This document shows, piece by piece, positions 34,617-47,161 of a stretch of 64,000 bases of DNA. Position 1 is the stretch's first letter; the number at the start of each line of letters is the position of its first letter. The stretch is taken from positions 6,087,601 to 6,151,600 of the forward strand of contig CM073322.1 in assembly GCA_037043015.1 (NCBI GenBank). Direction: 5' to 3'. This DNA comes from Bryum argenteum. Its lineage: Eukaryota; Streptophyta; Bryopsida; Bryales; Bryaceae. Position numbers and translations under genes: made by a program. The notes under the pieces were generated by a model. The model saw only the letters and a list, made by a program, of their open reading frames with translations, was not told where the DNA came from and ran no database searches.

Positions 34617-36288
34617 TTTTGTTACATTCATCCAAAGAATAAGAATATACATATAACTGTTGTAAATTGGTTAATGGGAAGCATGTTTATTTTTCTTAAA
34701 TGAACAACATACTAAAAAGATTGATTTTGATAATTCGATAGGCAACAAAGACAGGGAACAAGTATTGGGTGGATTTTGGAGAATTTGCATGTGTTGGACT
34801 AAAATACAAACCTAAGTGTGGCACATGGGGATATCCTGACTACAAAATTAATGAAGTTGCAAAAAATCTTGTGGTTGTCAATCATGGATTGCCTCAGAGT
34901 AAATATTTCATTTTAATGCATTTTGCATGAAGTATGATTTGAACACGGTCCAGGTAAATATAACATTTTATTCATTTCATGTCTCTTAGTTGTTAGCATG
35001 TATGAACCAACAACTTATAATTTAATAAATGATTCGATATATATTTTTATTTTTTCTTTAAATTTATTTTATTGTATCTTCTGCAGAGTATGTTTATTAT
35101 TGTACGGAGGGAGTATCTCACTATCAATATTATCGTATAATATTATGTGCAAGTTTTACAACTCCATAATTCATTCGTACTAGAATTGACTTCACAGTTT
35201 GCAGGTTGAGCTATGTACGCGCGTGCATTTTCAAACTTTCATGGTAGAGAATCGTTTAGTAGTGTGATTTTCAGCACAAAAGAAAACAATAAAAGTATAG
35301 GCAACTCCAATTGATGTTTAAATCTTTAATTTTAATGTTGAAATTCTTACAATTTGCATTTCTAGCATCAACAAACCTTTCTCTTCTTACTGAACATGTA
35401 TGCACCAAAATTGCAAATAACAAGTATTTTTAACATTAAAATTAAAGAAGGAGAAAAATGAAGCATTAGAATTTTTATGAAATGACTTCACCAAAATGCA
35501 AGTAAGTGAAATCAGTGTAGTAGATGGAAAGCTTTCATCAATCATCATTGGAACAGCAATATGGTTGAATAAGAAAATCATCACATCATCCCAATATAAA
35601 CAATCAAGTTATAAAAGATTTTATTCAAGATTGAAAACATTTCAAATAAAAAATGAAATACATGCAATAATGGCCAATATTGATTTGTATAGGTCATTTG
35701 TAAAGCCCACTGACATTGCGTGCTATCAATTCCATAAAGGATTGTTATGTGCCATATTTACAGTAATCATCTGTTTTTCATAATTTGAATATTATTTTAA
35801 GCACACAAATGTTGATTTTTGTTGATGAAAGGCATATACATGTTCAAAGTGATGTTTGGCATTACCTTACAAGCAATGCACAAGAAAGTTGGCTTCATTC
35901 TAAATTGTGCAAATTTTGAAAGCTTTCTAAGCAACTTCGAACAAAACTGAGTCAATGGCTAGTCTACTTTGACATTTGATATCTTCCAAACCTCAATTCA
36001 ACTCTAATTCAAACTTTTTTACATCGTGTGATACATTATGCACTACAATTTTTGTTTAGACACATTTGAATTTGGCTCACTTATGATTATGATATGATTT
36101 TTTGAATGGAGGTGAGTCATAATTGTACTCGGTTTTGTTTGTCATTGTATATCTCCTTTATCTACCGTTAGATTTTAACTTTCTTTATTTTGAATGGATT
36201 CAAATTTAAATAGCTCACTTTTATTTTCAGTAACGACACTTCTAACACAATGATTTTTTAGAGTCAAAGGCCTCTGAGCGTTTAGGGG
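34401..36288. other. AT-rich 3' part of the decayed transposon and flank
   Basis: Contains a (TA)n run at about 34587-34611, a plausible further coding relic at 34741-34920 (TGNKYWVDFGEFACVGLKYK in plus frame) and an open stretch at 35496-35783 without a recognised domain. These may be the C-terminal part of the Plavaka-like element or a second gene in it. No terminal inverted repeat was identified. Confidence 0.4.
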
Positions 36289-36292
36289 TTAA
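36272..36292. repeat. Solo right end of TTAA-flanked family, copy F
   Basis: GAGCGTTTAGGGG then TTAA at 36289-36292 matches the right terminus of copy E (GGGCGTTTAAGGG, TTAA) in orientation and sequence. No left partner was found within several kb, so it is a truncated copy or the end of a longer composite. Confidence 0.4.
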
Positions 36293-38422
36293 ATACCAGA
36301 GGGTCATGCTCCGCCCCTACAATAAATGCAATGCTATTCTTCTTAAGTAAAACTTGAATTTCTTTCTTTGTTATTTTCTCTTTTACATCATAATTTTATT
36401 TTTATCTAATACATATTCTTTTGAGAATATCACATTATACAAAAATCTTCGAAATGTATCATTATCAAATATGCTTCTTCTTGTTCATATCACCCTTTAA
36501 GGTGAAATTGATGGTATGACATTCTCGAGGTTAGAGTGTATGCCGTCAAAATAAAATATTGATGAAAGGAGAAGCCCAAATTTTTGGGACATTATGTTTT
36601 AATATAATAAATAAATTTTGATAGTGAAAAAGAGAATCTCAAAGAATATCCACACATTTTACAGAAATTTCTCATCATTGTGAAAAACAACTTCAGTATT
36701 AGGCAGAAGGTTTTATTTGTGATTATCGAGTACAATATTGCTTAAAACCAAATACACTCAAAATTTAGATATATGAGTATGCATTCATTCCAAAAATTTA
36801 AATTAGTAAGTGTGAGAGGAAAATATAATGAGAATAAAAAGGAACAAAGACTAAGTACGGCTGACAAAAACAATCAATATGCATTCTTTATAAACTTTGT
36901 CTAAGGTTCAATATAGGTTCCATATAGGAGCAATATAAGAACTATATGATAATTGTACTACTTTTTATATGAATATAGCTTTTGTATAGAAACGACTATG
37001 TGTAAAATTTCTGTAAAATCGAAGACATATTGAATTAAACTTGTACAGAATTAATAAAAACTTGGCAATGATACAGTTTCAGTATAGTTATGCTACAAGG
37101 GATACTTCCGATACAACCCTCACTAAAAAAGATACCATATGAATTCGATTGGGTTGATTCTTGTTCCACCAACGTTGGACAAATGCATGGTTACCATACA
37201 AGTTCAGATGGCCACATGAATGAGAATGGGAAATATATGACTCTTCTGTGATGTAGATAGAGAGATAGAAACTCCGGTCCCTTTTCAAGGGGTTTCCTGA
37301 TGTACTCTTTGTCCCTCCTCTGTCCCTGATCGCGGTCCCTGGACCCTATTCATGGTCCCCACTCACGGTCCCAGCTCACGGTCTGTGAATCAATTGTCAT
37401 TCCTCATCTGTGGAGGTGGTGCGTTCCGTAAGCCTTGGAAGTCACAATTCAATCGTACGAAAGCAATTTATATGTACAACTCAATATCTTTCTGAGGGAG
37501 GTAGACCGCATCTTCGAAACTGGGAAAAACTCAGTATATCAAATTGCCCGCTGCTGGAGCTTCGGTTTCATCGCCTCTGGTATCATATTTTCGTGCTTCG
37601 TTCTGAAGCACATCTTTCAACATTCGCATTTTCCCATTCCGTCCTCGTACGTGTATGATCACTTTCTGTGGTGGCTTCTTACAACGTCATTTGGCTTAAA
37701 CCCTAATTGCATGTGGAAGCTGCATTGTTTAGAAATTCACACGCTGCGAAATTCAATTGCTTGCCGTTCCGGTCAATTATCCTTTTTTGCATTGTTTTTT
37801 CCGTTCTAGGTTTTCAATCTTGAAGGTTCATGCGCGTATTTTTGCAGAGTACACCTTGTAGGCGAAACAATTGCATGGCGTGCTGTAACGAAGCTCGGTG
37901 ATCCTCAATCGTACTTGTCAGGTGCGTGGTTTTCTGGTTGCTGAATAATAGCACACATTTATTGTTTCTTAAACTTGAAGGGGGAATTGGTCACATTTTG
38001 ACTAAGCAACCGATTCAGGAACAAACTGCGGAACAGTAGAAAAGAAAGCCACGAAAAACTCATTGGAAATGCGCATTGAAGTATGAATGACATTGAGTGT
38101 CGGTATAAATTCACGGCTCACTCAAAATTATTCAACTCTGTTTTCGTCGACATCAGCTATGTACATGTTGGACATTCCGCCGCCCAGGGGAAGGATTTAT
38201 GCAGTTTGGAAGTGAAGAGAGCCGATAATTTTCTCTTCTTACATTTCTTCTTCCAAATCCCTTCGTAAGACCTAAAGTCTGACTTTTGCTACAACTGGTA
38301 TGACAGTTGAAACCTTTTTTTGATTTAGGAAGTGAATCAAACTCAGAGCTTGATTTTCTGCTTGTTTGTTGTATTAACTGCTGTTGTGTTATGCATGTGC
38401 TGGCTATTTTCAGAGCTCAAAA
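36293..38422. promoter_or_regulatory. Upstream region and probable 5' UTR of the SDR gene
   Basis: AT-rich up to about 37250, then more balanced. A short stretch at 37269-37300 (gatagaaactccggtcc) repeats one at 8556-8588. No coding gene is supported; frames at 37410-37809 have no domain. An intron probably ends at a TTTTCAG acceptor near 38412, just before the SDR start codon, so part of this region is likely 5' UTR. Confidence 0.4.
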
Positions 38423-39373
38423 ATGCTATTCATAGTGCTGTTGCTGCTGCCAGTGCTACTACTGGGATTGCACTTCATCATAAGGGCGGATGGGGACTTC
38501 ACGCTGACGCTCAAGGGACCGACTCCTCGAAGAGCCATAGAGGACAAGGTGGTGTGGATAGTGGGAGCGAGCCAGAACATCGGAGAAGAGCTGGCCAAGG
38601 AGTACGCACGCCTGGGAGCCAAGCTGATACTGACATCTCGAAGAGAGAACGAGCTGGAGCGAGTGAAAGCGTCACTGAAAGGCCGCCACGCACCTGAGAA
38701 TGTGGTGGTGCTACCTGGTGATATCTCAGCTGGTGTGGAGCAACTGAAAGCCCTGGTTCAGAAAGCTGAAGCAGCGTTCAAAGGGATCGACATTGTGGTG
38801 CACAATGCCGCATGTCCACGGCCCAAGTTTGCAGCTCTAGACTTTCCAGATGATATGCTTCTGAAAATGTTCGATGTGAACGTGGTGGGCGTGATTCGCC
38901 TCACACAGCTTCTGCTTCCTGGCATGCTCACGAGAGGGAAGGGCCAGTTTGTGGTGGTGAGCAGTTCCGCTGCGAAAGTACCCTCCCCTGGTCAGACAGT
39001 GTACTCGGCATCCAAGCACGCTGTGAATGGCTACTTTAACTCCCTCCGCTCGGAGGTTTCGCAGAGTGGGGTGAAAGTCACGCTGGTTTGTCCTGGCCCC
39101 ATTGAGGTGGCTGGCACCAGTGAGCAGGCGAAATCGGTGGACAAGCGTCTTCCAGCTCGGAGGTGCGCCGAGCTGATTGTTCAAGCAGGCGCTCATGACT
39201 TGATGGAAGCTTGGATTAGCTACCAGCCCATTCTCCTGCTTCTGTATGTGATGCAGTATCTGCCTGCCCTTGCTTTCTACGTGATCAACAAGGTCGGACC
39301 CAAGCGTGTGAAATCCTACAGCGAGGGCTCCAGTGTGTACAGCATGGGCTTGATATTCAAGAAGTCTTCCTGA
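38423..39373 (+). CDS. Short-chain dehydrogenase/reductase, DHRS7-like, membrane-anchored
   Basis: NAD(P)-dependent oxidoreductase of the classical SDR fold, 316 residues if the ATG at 38423 is used. This ATG lies a few bases after a splice acceptor; an upstream in-frame extension has no ATG. Residues 1-20 form a hydrophobic anchor (MLFIVLLLLPVLLLGLHFII), as in DHRS7-type enzymes of the ER membrane. Cofactor motif VGASQNIG at 47-54, HNAA at 128-131, N153, Ser 180-182, and the catalytic Y194-x3-K198 (YSASK). PGPI at 224-227. A second hydrophobic stretch (270-288) lies near the C-terminus. The coding part is a single exon. Oddities: the usual TGxxxGIG has Val for Thr and Asn for the middle Gly, and NNAG is HNAA. 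Substrate unknown. Confidence 0.88.
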   Translation: MLFIVLLLLPVLLLGLHFIIRADGDFTLTLKGPTPRRAIEDKVVWIVGASQNIGEELAKEYARLGAKLILTSRRENELERVKASLKGRHAPENVVVLPGDISAGVEQLKALVQKAEAAFKGIDIVVHNAACPRPKFAALDFPDDMLLKMFDVNVVGVIRLTQLLLPGMLTRGKGQFVVVSSSAAKVPSPGQTVYSASKHAVNGYFNSLRSEVSQSGVKVTLVCPGPIEVAGTSEQAKSVDKRLPARRCAELIVQAGAHDLMEAWISYQPILLLLYVMQYLPALAFYVINKVGPKRVKSYSEGSSVYSMGLIFKKSS

Positions 39374-40641
39374 TAGTGTTCGCTGAACTCATCGTAGTGG
39401 ACATCTTTATCATCTACTCGAACCTGTGCAGGAAGTTTTGTTTATTTCCGGGAAAGCAGTTCACTTATAGGGCAGTACGGTACCAGAAAATCGTTGTAAT
39501 TTGTGTCATCCGTAAAGTTGATGTTGTGGTTCAAGATCTCTGTTCCCTTACGTTCCGTAGCCACACAACTTCATGAGTCCGCACTCTCTTCCATATTTGC
39601 ACTGTCTTCCATATTTGCGCTGGAGAACTTCGCATACTTGATTGCTGAGTTTCATTCAGTTCCGACAAATCTTCAAACTCCATCATGTAGACTGTTTCAA
39701 CAAATTGTTTGAAGCTACATATCCAAATACAATTCTGGAAATGATAACGTAGGCCGGTAATAGCAGCTGCGAGATTTTCATGGCTCAAAGATGGAGTGGC
39801 TTCAACTGAATAGTTTTAAATGCTATGGCTTCATTTTGTTCATAGCTTTTAAACATTCATCGCTTGTGGTATTATGATTTCTGAGTCTCGCTACGTAGTC
39901 TTTGGCCAAAATATCCTTACATTTCTATCATAAATCTCTCGAGCAACAGGGATGAATATTATGCCTCCTCATTTTTGATTTTGACTCTATGAATTGAGTT
40001 CGTGTACATACAAAAGTTAAAAGAATAGTTGTACATACTAAATTTGGGCATGTCTGAATGAAATAGGTTCTATGTTCATGTTCAGATTTCATATACACTG
40101 AGACACTAATCCATGCAAAGAGATTTGTACAGACATTTCAATGAAGTAAGGAGTGGTCATCAGATTTAGAGTGGAGAATGAAAATAGTGCGGTAAAAAGT
40201 GCACTGTAGTAGTCCCCGCCACTTTTTGAAAGGGGAGAGTGCCGCGTCTCCGTCGATGAGAGTGTGCAGCGACGATCTCGCAAGCGAAGGAAGCGTCGCC
40301 AGCCCTCGATCATCCTCATCCTCCGATTGTCGCACCTCAATTCTGCTCCACTGGTCCCCGCCCTGCTCCCATTTGACCAACAAATTCAGCTCCTCTAAGA
40401 AATCTTCAAAGAAGCGGCGAACTAATCTACCCACTTTTGTACATCCAGCTCCAATCAATGCAATGGAGTGAATCAACGCAATTATATTCACAAGCCCCAA
40501 ATTCGCTATTTGTCTCTGGCAGTAGAAATAGCTGCCAATTGTACACTTCCTGGGCAATATTGTAGAGACGGGGCGTTTCAGGATTCTGCATTTTACGTGG
40601 GGATCATTTTTGTCATGTGCGTGTGAGCGTTCTTGCTCGTC
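39374..40641. other. Intergenic: SDR 3' flank and promoter of the fusion gene
   Basis: Holds the 3' UTR of the SDR gene and the promoter/5' UTR of the next plus-strand gene. A tandem pair (TCCATATTTGCACTG/TCCATATTTGCGCTG) is at 39590-39625. A minus-strand frame at 40138-40680 is open for 180 codons but overlaps the next gene's first exon and has no recognised domain, so I do not call it. Confidence 0.45.
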
Positions 40642-43600
40642 ATGGCTGCTGCTGCTGCTACGATAGCGTGCTCCTTGCAAGGAGCACTCGGTGGCGCTAT
40701 TCTACACTCTCGCGGAGTTGAGGAGGCAAAATGTTTGAATGCAAAGCTGTTTTTGAGTAAGAAAAATTTGAGTTCTTTCGAGCGTGCGAAATTGTTTCAT
40801 CAATGTCGCAAGGAATTGGGATTAAGTGCGCTTGCATCCAAGCGATTGGTGAAGGCAGCTGCTGCTGTAGCTGGAAGCGCGACGGAAACGAAGGGAACAG
40901 CTCTCTTGTGGTTTAAGCACGACTTGCGCCTTGACGATCATCCGGGCGTGGCGGCAGCTTCGGCATTTAAGCAAGTGTTGCCCGTATATGTTTTTGATCC
41001 GCACGTCTGCGTCGGTGAGATATCACATTTCTTAAATTCAGCTCTAGCCAGTATAGAATTTGAATTGGAGCTGCAATTTCAGTTGAGTATTGTCATCATT
41101 TGCAGGTTGGTCGAAGGAGCTACTAGAGAGCTTATTTGATGCGGTTGCGGATCTTCGGAAGGAGCTTCGGCTGCTCGGCTCAGACCTAATTGTGTTGACT
41201 GGGCGAACTGCCGAGGTGCTGAGCTCTCTCGCTCAGAAGGTAAGAAAGTTCTTGAATCTGGTCACATTTTTTAGCAAACAGACATTTCACCTGCCGAATG
41301 CATTTGTCTATGAAGTGATGCAATGTTCTGTGCTGTTACGAACATTGACCACTAATCAAACATCTACACATTCAGGCAGGTGCAACTAGTATCATCACGG
41401 AGGAGGAAGTGGAATCTAGCTGGAAGCTTACACTCGACTCCGTCGTAGAATCTCTAGAAGAAGAGCCTTCGTCTTCCGGCACCAGATTCCACTTTGATCA
41501 ATGGTGTGCGTCACTGTATGATATTTCGGTATGGAAACGAATTGCTTGGTTTGAGTTCCAAATTATGGCTCAAAGAATTTAGGAATGTGCAATGCTTAGC
41601 TTTGATGCGTTTTGTTCAGGACGTAGCGTCCATACCGGACAGCTACAAGGAATTTCAACGCCTGGGACTCCGAACCCTAGCCCCTCTGGAAGCACCGACC
41701 TCACTGCCTGGACTGCCAGGGAACATCGACTCAGGAGGTCTACCTGATTTCGGTGAATTTGCTGATAATGTCGACGCCGTTCGAAGAGAGAATCCATGGT
41801 GGGAAGCTCTAAGATCAGCTCAGGAACAACCAGGTGAAAGCTTGCTTCCGAAAGCAGCCAGTTCGTCACCCGGCCTGCCATCAGGACAGTATAGTCCCCT
41901 CAAAGGTGTGATGCAATGGCGAGATGAATACATTCTAGAAAGTCCACAGGCGTCACTTATGAAGAAGCAGGGGCTTGATGTGGAAGACAATGAGGTCGTT
42001 GGAGAGTATTTTATCAAAGGGGGTGCTACTGGTGCGTCTGGTGTGCTCGACGCATACTTGAGGTTTCTGGAGCCAACAAGTAGAGATGACTTCAAAGCGT
42101 GAGTGCCATCGTTTTGCAAATCCTCGTTTTGGGCCACTTGTGTGGATTAGTATTTTGACCGAGGTTGGCTTGGCAGTGTACATGAACACATATGGGAAAT
42201 GGAGAAGAAGGGCGCCGGCGCCTCCTTTCGCAAGCTGTTTGGCAACTCGTTGGCTCTAGGGACAATCTCCCGGAGAAGAGTGATGTTTGAAGCTCTGCAA
42301 TATGAGAAGGACCGCAACGGTGGTCGTCTCTCTCCTTTCGGATTCTCCACTTTCACATGCGGAGCAGCGGTGGATGACGTGAAGGCCATGGAGGTGAAGC
42401 TTTGCTGTACACAGTCTTAGATTTGTTGTATCGTCAGCTCTTCACATGGAATATCGACAGGGTTCTTTTCTTTTTGCAGTGGTTCGACCTCTTGCAGGAT
42501 AAGAGCGAAATGCAAGGTAGTCAGAGAGGCTTCGACGTGCGTGCATGGAGATGGAGAGGTTATCACATACAAGTAAGAATCACATCAATTTTTTCTTTCT
42601 GTTGCCCGATGTCGTGGTTGATATCCAGTTCTGCAGATTGGTTGACACGATGAGTGATCTTGTGGATGCGTAGTACTCGTCGATGGGAAACGAAGGTCCA
42701 GCGGTGCTTTTGGTGCACGGCTTTGGAGCATTTTGGGAACATTATCGTGACAATCTGCGAGGCTTAGCGGAGAAAGACTACCGCGTCTTTGCTCTCACCT
42801 TGATAGGATTCGGCCGGTCGGAGAAACCCAATGTCACCTACACTGAGCTTCTGTGGGCAGAGCTTGTGCGGGACTTCATAGTGGAGATTGTGCAAGAGCC
42901 TGTTGTATTAGCTGGAAACTCTATTGGAGGGTTCACTACCACTATCGTGTCCGGCTTATGGCCCTCTTTAGTGTCGTCCTTAATTTTATTGAATACTGCT
43001 GGGAAGGTCATCCCAGACTACAAAGGACTTACTTACAACAAGGTGATTATTCTCCCTAACAGTGACGATACCGGATCTGTCATCAAAAAGCTTGATTATG
43101 GATTAAAATTCTTGCGTTTTAATGGTGTTTTTACAGCCGAGGGAGAGCTCGCCGATTGCGAATCCGGTGTCCAAACTACTCTTGTTCTATCTACAGTTCT
43201 CAAGTGACAAATTACTGACCAGGTGTTATCCGAAGGTGAATTCCCCCAGTACTTGACTTGCTGCTAATAACCGGGAGTTGTGGATCACGTTTCTCTGCTA
43301 TGTTTTCGTATTGAGCAGTTTGGAGTTATAGTGGGTCGGGTTTTGCATGAAATTCATCTAATATGGTTTGGCTGCTTGGCGAGATACAGCAACCCTCAAG
43401 AGTGGACAATTGGTTGCTGAGAGAAGTTAAGCGCGGTGTATCCTCAGTTTGTCCTTTTGCAAGACAGTGCTCTTTACAACTGCTTTTGTGTAGCACCTTA
43501 GGTTTTCAATTGCTTGTTGCACACCTTAACATGTTATAGTCCTATGATCCTGGCAACACAAAAGTGCTGGAGAGCGTCTTTCTCTTGAAAGCGCCGTTGC

Positions 43601-44179
43601 CTTTGAACTACTTCCTCGATCGCTACACGGGCAATGTGCTTGCCATTCAGGTATATTGTGTTCCGTTTTGCTGGGGAGAATCTACAATTTGCCGTTTCGA
43701 TTAACGCACGACTCCATTGTGTATGGATGTCTCATAATTGACTTATGTGAACAGGGAAAACATGATCCTTTGCAAAGGCAATCCAAACGTCCGGAGATGT
43801 TACAATCGCTCTGCTCCAATGTCTCTGTAAAATACCTCGATGCAGGTACCTGTGCTGGCGCCGTAAAACCTCACTCTGCAAATCATTCCATTTCATGTGA
43901 ATCGAACACTTCGTTTCTGGACCCCTATTTAACACACTTACCACTGTTCTGATCTTGATTTGGTGATCTACTGATGGTTTTACAGGTCACTGTCCTCACG
44001 ATGAGCTTCCAGACGAAGTCAACACACTTATCCACGAATTTGTACGAAAAGGATCCGAATTTCAAACCCAGAATGGATCTTCTGATATGACCAATACTAC
44101 CGACGTCGACCCTGCAACCCCAGCTGAAATCATTCAAGAGGAGATTAAACTTGTCGCTGAAGATCTCAAAACGAAGTGA
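40642..44179 (+). CDS. Photolyase-like / alpha-beta hydrolase fusion protein, multi-exon
   Basis: Plant two-domain protein of the type encoded by Arabidopsis AT4G25290. ATG at 40642; the upstream in-frame TTG is not a start. The Ala/Ser-rich first 60 residues look like a plastid transit peptide. The photolyase N-terminal Rossmann domain starts with GTALLWFKHDLRLDDHPGV (40894) and runs through exons about 41105-41239, 41378-41528 and 41620-42100. The second half of a photolyase, the FAD-binding helical domain, is reduced: only GVMQWRDEYILES and related pieces near 41900 remain. From 42673 an alpha/beta hydrolase follows: VLLVHGFGAFWEHYRDN, nucleophile elbow AGNSIGGF (about 42914), an Asp region QGKHDPLQ (43754), and catalytic His in GHCPHDELP (43985). 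Stop at 44177-44179. The exon structure near 43040-43540 is not fully resolved. Activity and substrate are unknown. Confidence 0.85.
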
Positions 44180-44454
44180 CACCATTTAGTGTTCATCCTA
44201 GCTGAGGGCCGCCTTAAAACCAGAGCGGATCAAGCTGCAGAAGTCCATTGTCTCAGCTTAGCTCCTCACTAATTGAATCCAGTGGCTGCCCGGGCTGACT
44301 TACTCGAACCAGCACGTTCAATTTCCTTCTGGATATGGAAGACTTCATCGAAGGATCTTTCATTCATGGAATGTTCAAATTGTATGATGAAGAAATAACA
44401 GCAATTACTACTGCACATTCGGCAACGAGTTTGTACATGTGTTTTTTTTGGTTT
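44180..44454. other. Convergent 3' flanks
   Basis: Short gap between the stop of the plus-strand fusion gene and the stop of the minus-strand P450. It contains the 3' UTRs of both genes, which may overlap as transcripts. Confidence 0.5.
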
Positions 44455-46465
44455 TCAGACTGCATACAGGTGCGCTGCCAAGCGCGGTGTAGCAATGGCG
44501 CTGAGGGACGTTGCCATCGGAGTATTTAGACCCGGCATCTCGTTTGTATCGAGCTCCGTCACTCCCTCCGGAAACGACCAATCGAACCCCTGCATCAGCG
44601 ACGAGATGCCGAGCAGTACGCCAAGCCTGCCGATTTCCAACGCCGGGCAAATCCGTCGTCCAGCGCCGAAAGGGATCAGATTGAAATGCTGCCCGTGCAC
44701 GTCCACCCCTTGCAGGTCCTCCTGCAAGAATCGCTCAGGACGAAATTCCAAGGGATTTTTCCACACGTTCGGGTCCCGTCCCATTGCCCAAACATTGACG
44801 AACAGACGTGTGTTAGCCGGGATGTGGTATCCCGCAACGTTGCAGGCGACGAAAGTCTCGTGCGGGAGGAGCATCGGCGTCGCAGGATGCATCCGAAAGG
44901 TTTCCTTCATGACTGCGTGGAGGTAAGTCAATTTGGGCAGATCATTTTCTGTGACTCGTCGTTCCATGCCGATCTCGCGGTCAAGCTCGGAGCGAAGGGC
45001 TTTGTAAATCTGAGGATCTGCTATGATGTGCCCCATCGCCCACTCGATAGTAGTGATCTGCGTGTCGGATCCGCCCGCGAATGCATCCCATACGACGCCA
45101 CGAATGTTGCCCTCCGTGATCTCTCCTCGCTCTTGGCTCGTGAGCAGCACGTCCAGCATGTCGATGTCATCGTGCGCATCGCCTTCTTCCTTCCTCAGTG
45201 CGCGGCGTTCGTCCAGAATCTTCGTGAGAATTCCTTGAAATCGCGGCAGCAATGTTTTGGTGCGCTTCTGCAGGCCGCCGATGTCGAATGGTTTCAGAAA
45301 CGGGAAGCTGTCGGCTGGGAAAATGCTACCGAGCAGGAAGAACTGCTCCAGCATCACGTACTTGAACTCGGCAGCCTCGGCACTCGTTTCTTCCAAGTCG
45401 TGGGAGAAGTAACGCTTGCTGAGGACCATTCGGGAAATGAAGTTGATTGTGAAGGTCCAGAGTAATTTGTTCACTTCCACTGGTTTCTCAGGACTCTTGT
45501 TAACACCGTTAAAGATGGAGTTCATCATGAAATCCATCTCGCTCGCTCGCAACTTGCTAGCGAATTGCATCCGTTTCGGGGATAGCATCTCTTGTGTGAA
45601 AACCTTCCGCAGGCTGCGCCATGTCGCATTAAGTGACTGGAACGCCACACCTGACCAAAGCAATTAATTATTAGGGTGCCCTAGTAGCGCGTCGAAATGG
45701 GAAAATCAACAGGCGAGTACTTCGAAACCCCACATTCTCTCCGTTCTAATACGGATCCCACCACTAGAAGCTTGCTGACGAGTATCCACTTCTGAAACCT
45801 GATGAATTTCAACGTCCACCACTGGAAGAATCGTTGAAGAATCCGCGCGAAAAACCTCCAACGACGAGATTGACTACCGTAAGAATTCAAAATTCTTAAT
45901 GCCTACCTTCTCCGACTAGTACAACGAGGAACATACCTTGTTTATTGGTGATAAGGAGATCTGTTACAATCAATTGAGGCCGCTGCGCAAAAGTGGGATC
46001 GTGATTCTTGAAGATCTCCTTCGCCATGTCGGGTTTGTCGACGATGATCGCTCCTTTCAGTCCGAATTTCAAATACATAATGCCCCCGGGCGCATACTTC
46101 GCAGAGAGCGTTGCCAGGCTTTGATGCGCGTGTGTCCCAAGCAGGTGCAGGTGGCCGATCAAGGGCCAGCTCGGGGGACTCGGAGGCAGTTTCCTGCACA
46201 GCACCAAGAAGAAAGTTCACCATTAAAAAAACCTTCGAGGGCTATCTACACCGATCGCTCCGAGACAATTGCCTGTTGTCGCAAGCAACTAAACAATGAC
46301 GACCATTTCTCACCTCGTGAAACGCCATCGCAAGAAGAATGCCGGGGTGAAGGAGAGCAACACTATAAGTACCAACGATTGATTCAAGCCTAGTCTTGAA
46401 TTCTCCAATTCAATTCGCGTGCGAGTGAGCAGGGAGATCACGGAGTCAAAGATAGATGGCGCCAT
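44455..46465 (-). CDS. Cytochrome P450, CYP71 clan (A-type), three exons
   Basis: Haem monooxygenase of the ER membrane; 534 residues from exons 46465-46314, 46193-45937 and 45650-44455, all with GT/AG borders and an unbroken frame. Exon 1 gives the start and a membrane anchor (SLVLIVLLSFTPAFFLRWR). Exon 2 starts with the Pro-rich hinge LPPSPPSWPLIGHL. Exon 3 carries the I-helix oxygen motif AGGSDT, K-helix ETFR (ExxR), FRPERF, and the haem loop FGAGRRICPA with the Cys ligand. Length and motifs are those of a functional enzyme. A-type P450s act in secondary metabolism (phenolics, terpenoids and others), but the substrate cannot be inferred. The start lies in a 12-bp palindrome GATGGCGCCATC. 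Confidence 0.93.
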
Positions 46466-47161
46466 CTCAGCTACCCACTTCAGATATCCGTCTCCGGTAA
46501 GTTTTCCCGATCAAACGTCGCTCCTCAAATTCCCCCAACCGGAGTTGCTAGGATCAGAGAACACATAGTGGAGTAATGCTCAGTCAGGCTAGAGCACCAC
46601 TACGAATGCTCGCTTTGCCTCGCTGACTTCCATTCTCTATCCACTTTTCACGAACTTCCGCAAGTACCAGCTAGAATGGAGTTGCAAAAACAGCTCGAAG
46701 ACAAGGCGCTGAACACAAGCTCGCTGCGCGATTACACATTACAGGATTAATTAGGGAAAGCAGTGAATAGTTTCACTTTGTGGATGCTCCAGGTTGCCCG
46801 CCGCGAGAACAGCGATTGCGAATCTGCATGCATTGGGATGCCGGCCACCGCAACTCCGCATGACTTTTAGTATCATGGCATTGTATTCCCCTTGTCCTTG
46901 TAAAAAGTCAAGATTAATAATCTTTAACTTACGAGGAGGTGAGTCTAAGGAACACTTTACACGCGGTCAAGCCATGGAACAAGGAGTCGAAGGAGGGCAT
47001 AATCACTCTTTATGTGATTGCTTCATTTTTGAAGTACAAGAAATGAATTAATCACATTAACTCCTAAAGAAGAAACTCTACAATGACCTCCAGTTGACCA
47101 TATCAGAAATTTATAAGAATTCGTTTTGGACAATCCAATAGTTGAGCTTGTTTATAATTGC
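46466..47161. promoter_or_regulatory. Upstream region of the P450 gene
   Basis: Non-coding. By position it includes the P450 promoter and 5' UTR. No clear TATA box or known cis element could be assigned. No competing gene is seen. Confidence 0.4.

Noticed and set aside
40138..40680. Minus-strand frame of 180 codons
   Set aside because: It overlaps the first coding exon of the photolyase-like gene on the other strand, has only one ATG inside that exon, and shows no recognisable domain. A short antisense or upstream gene is possible but not supported.
44495..45465. Plus-strand frames of 143 and 259 codons
   Set aside because: They are shadows of P450 exon 3 on the opposite strand, which has all family motifs.
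45938..46393. Plus-strand frame of 151 codons across P450 exon 2
   Set aside because: It is the antisense shadow of a well-supported P450 exon and intron 1.
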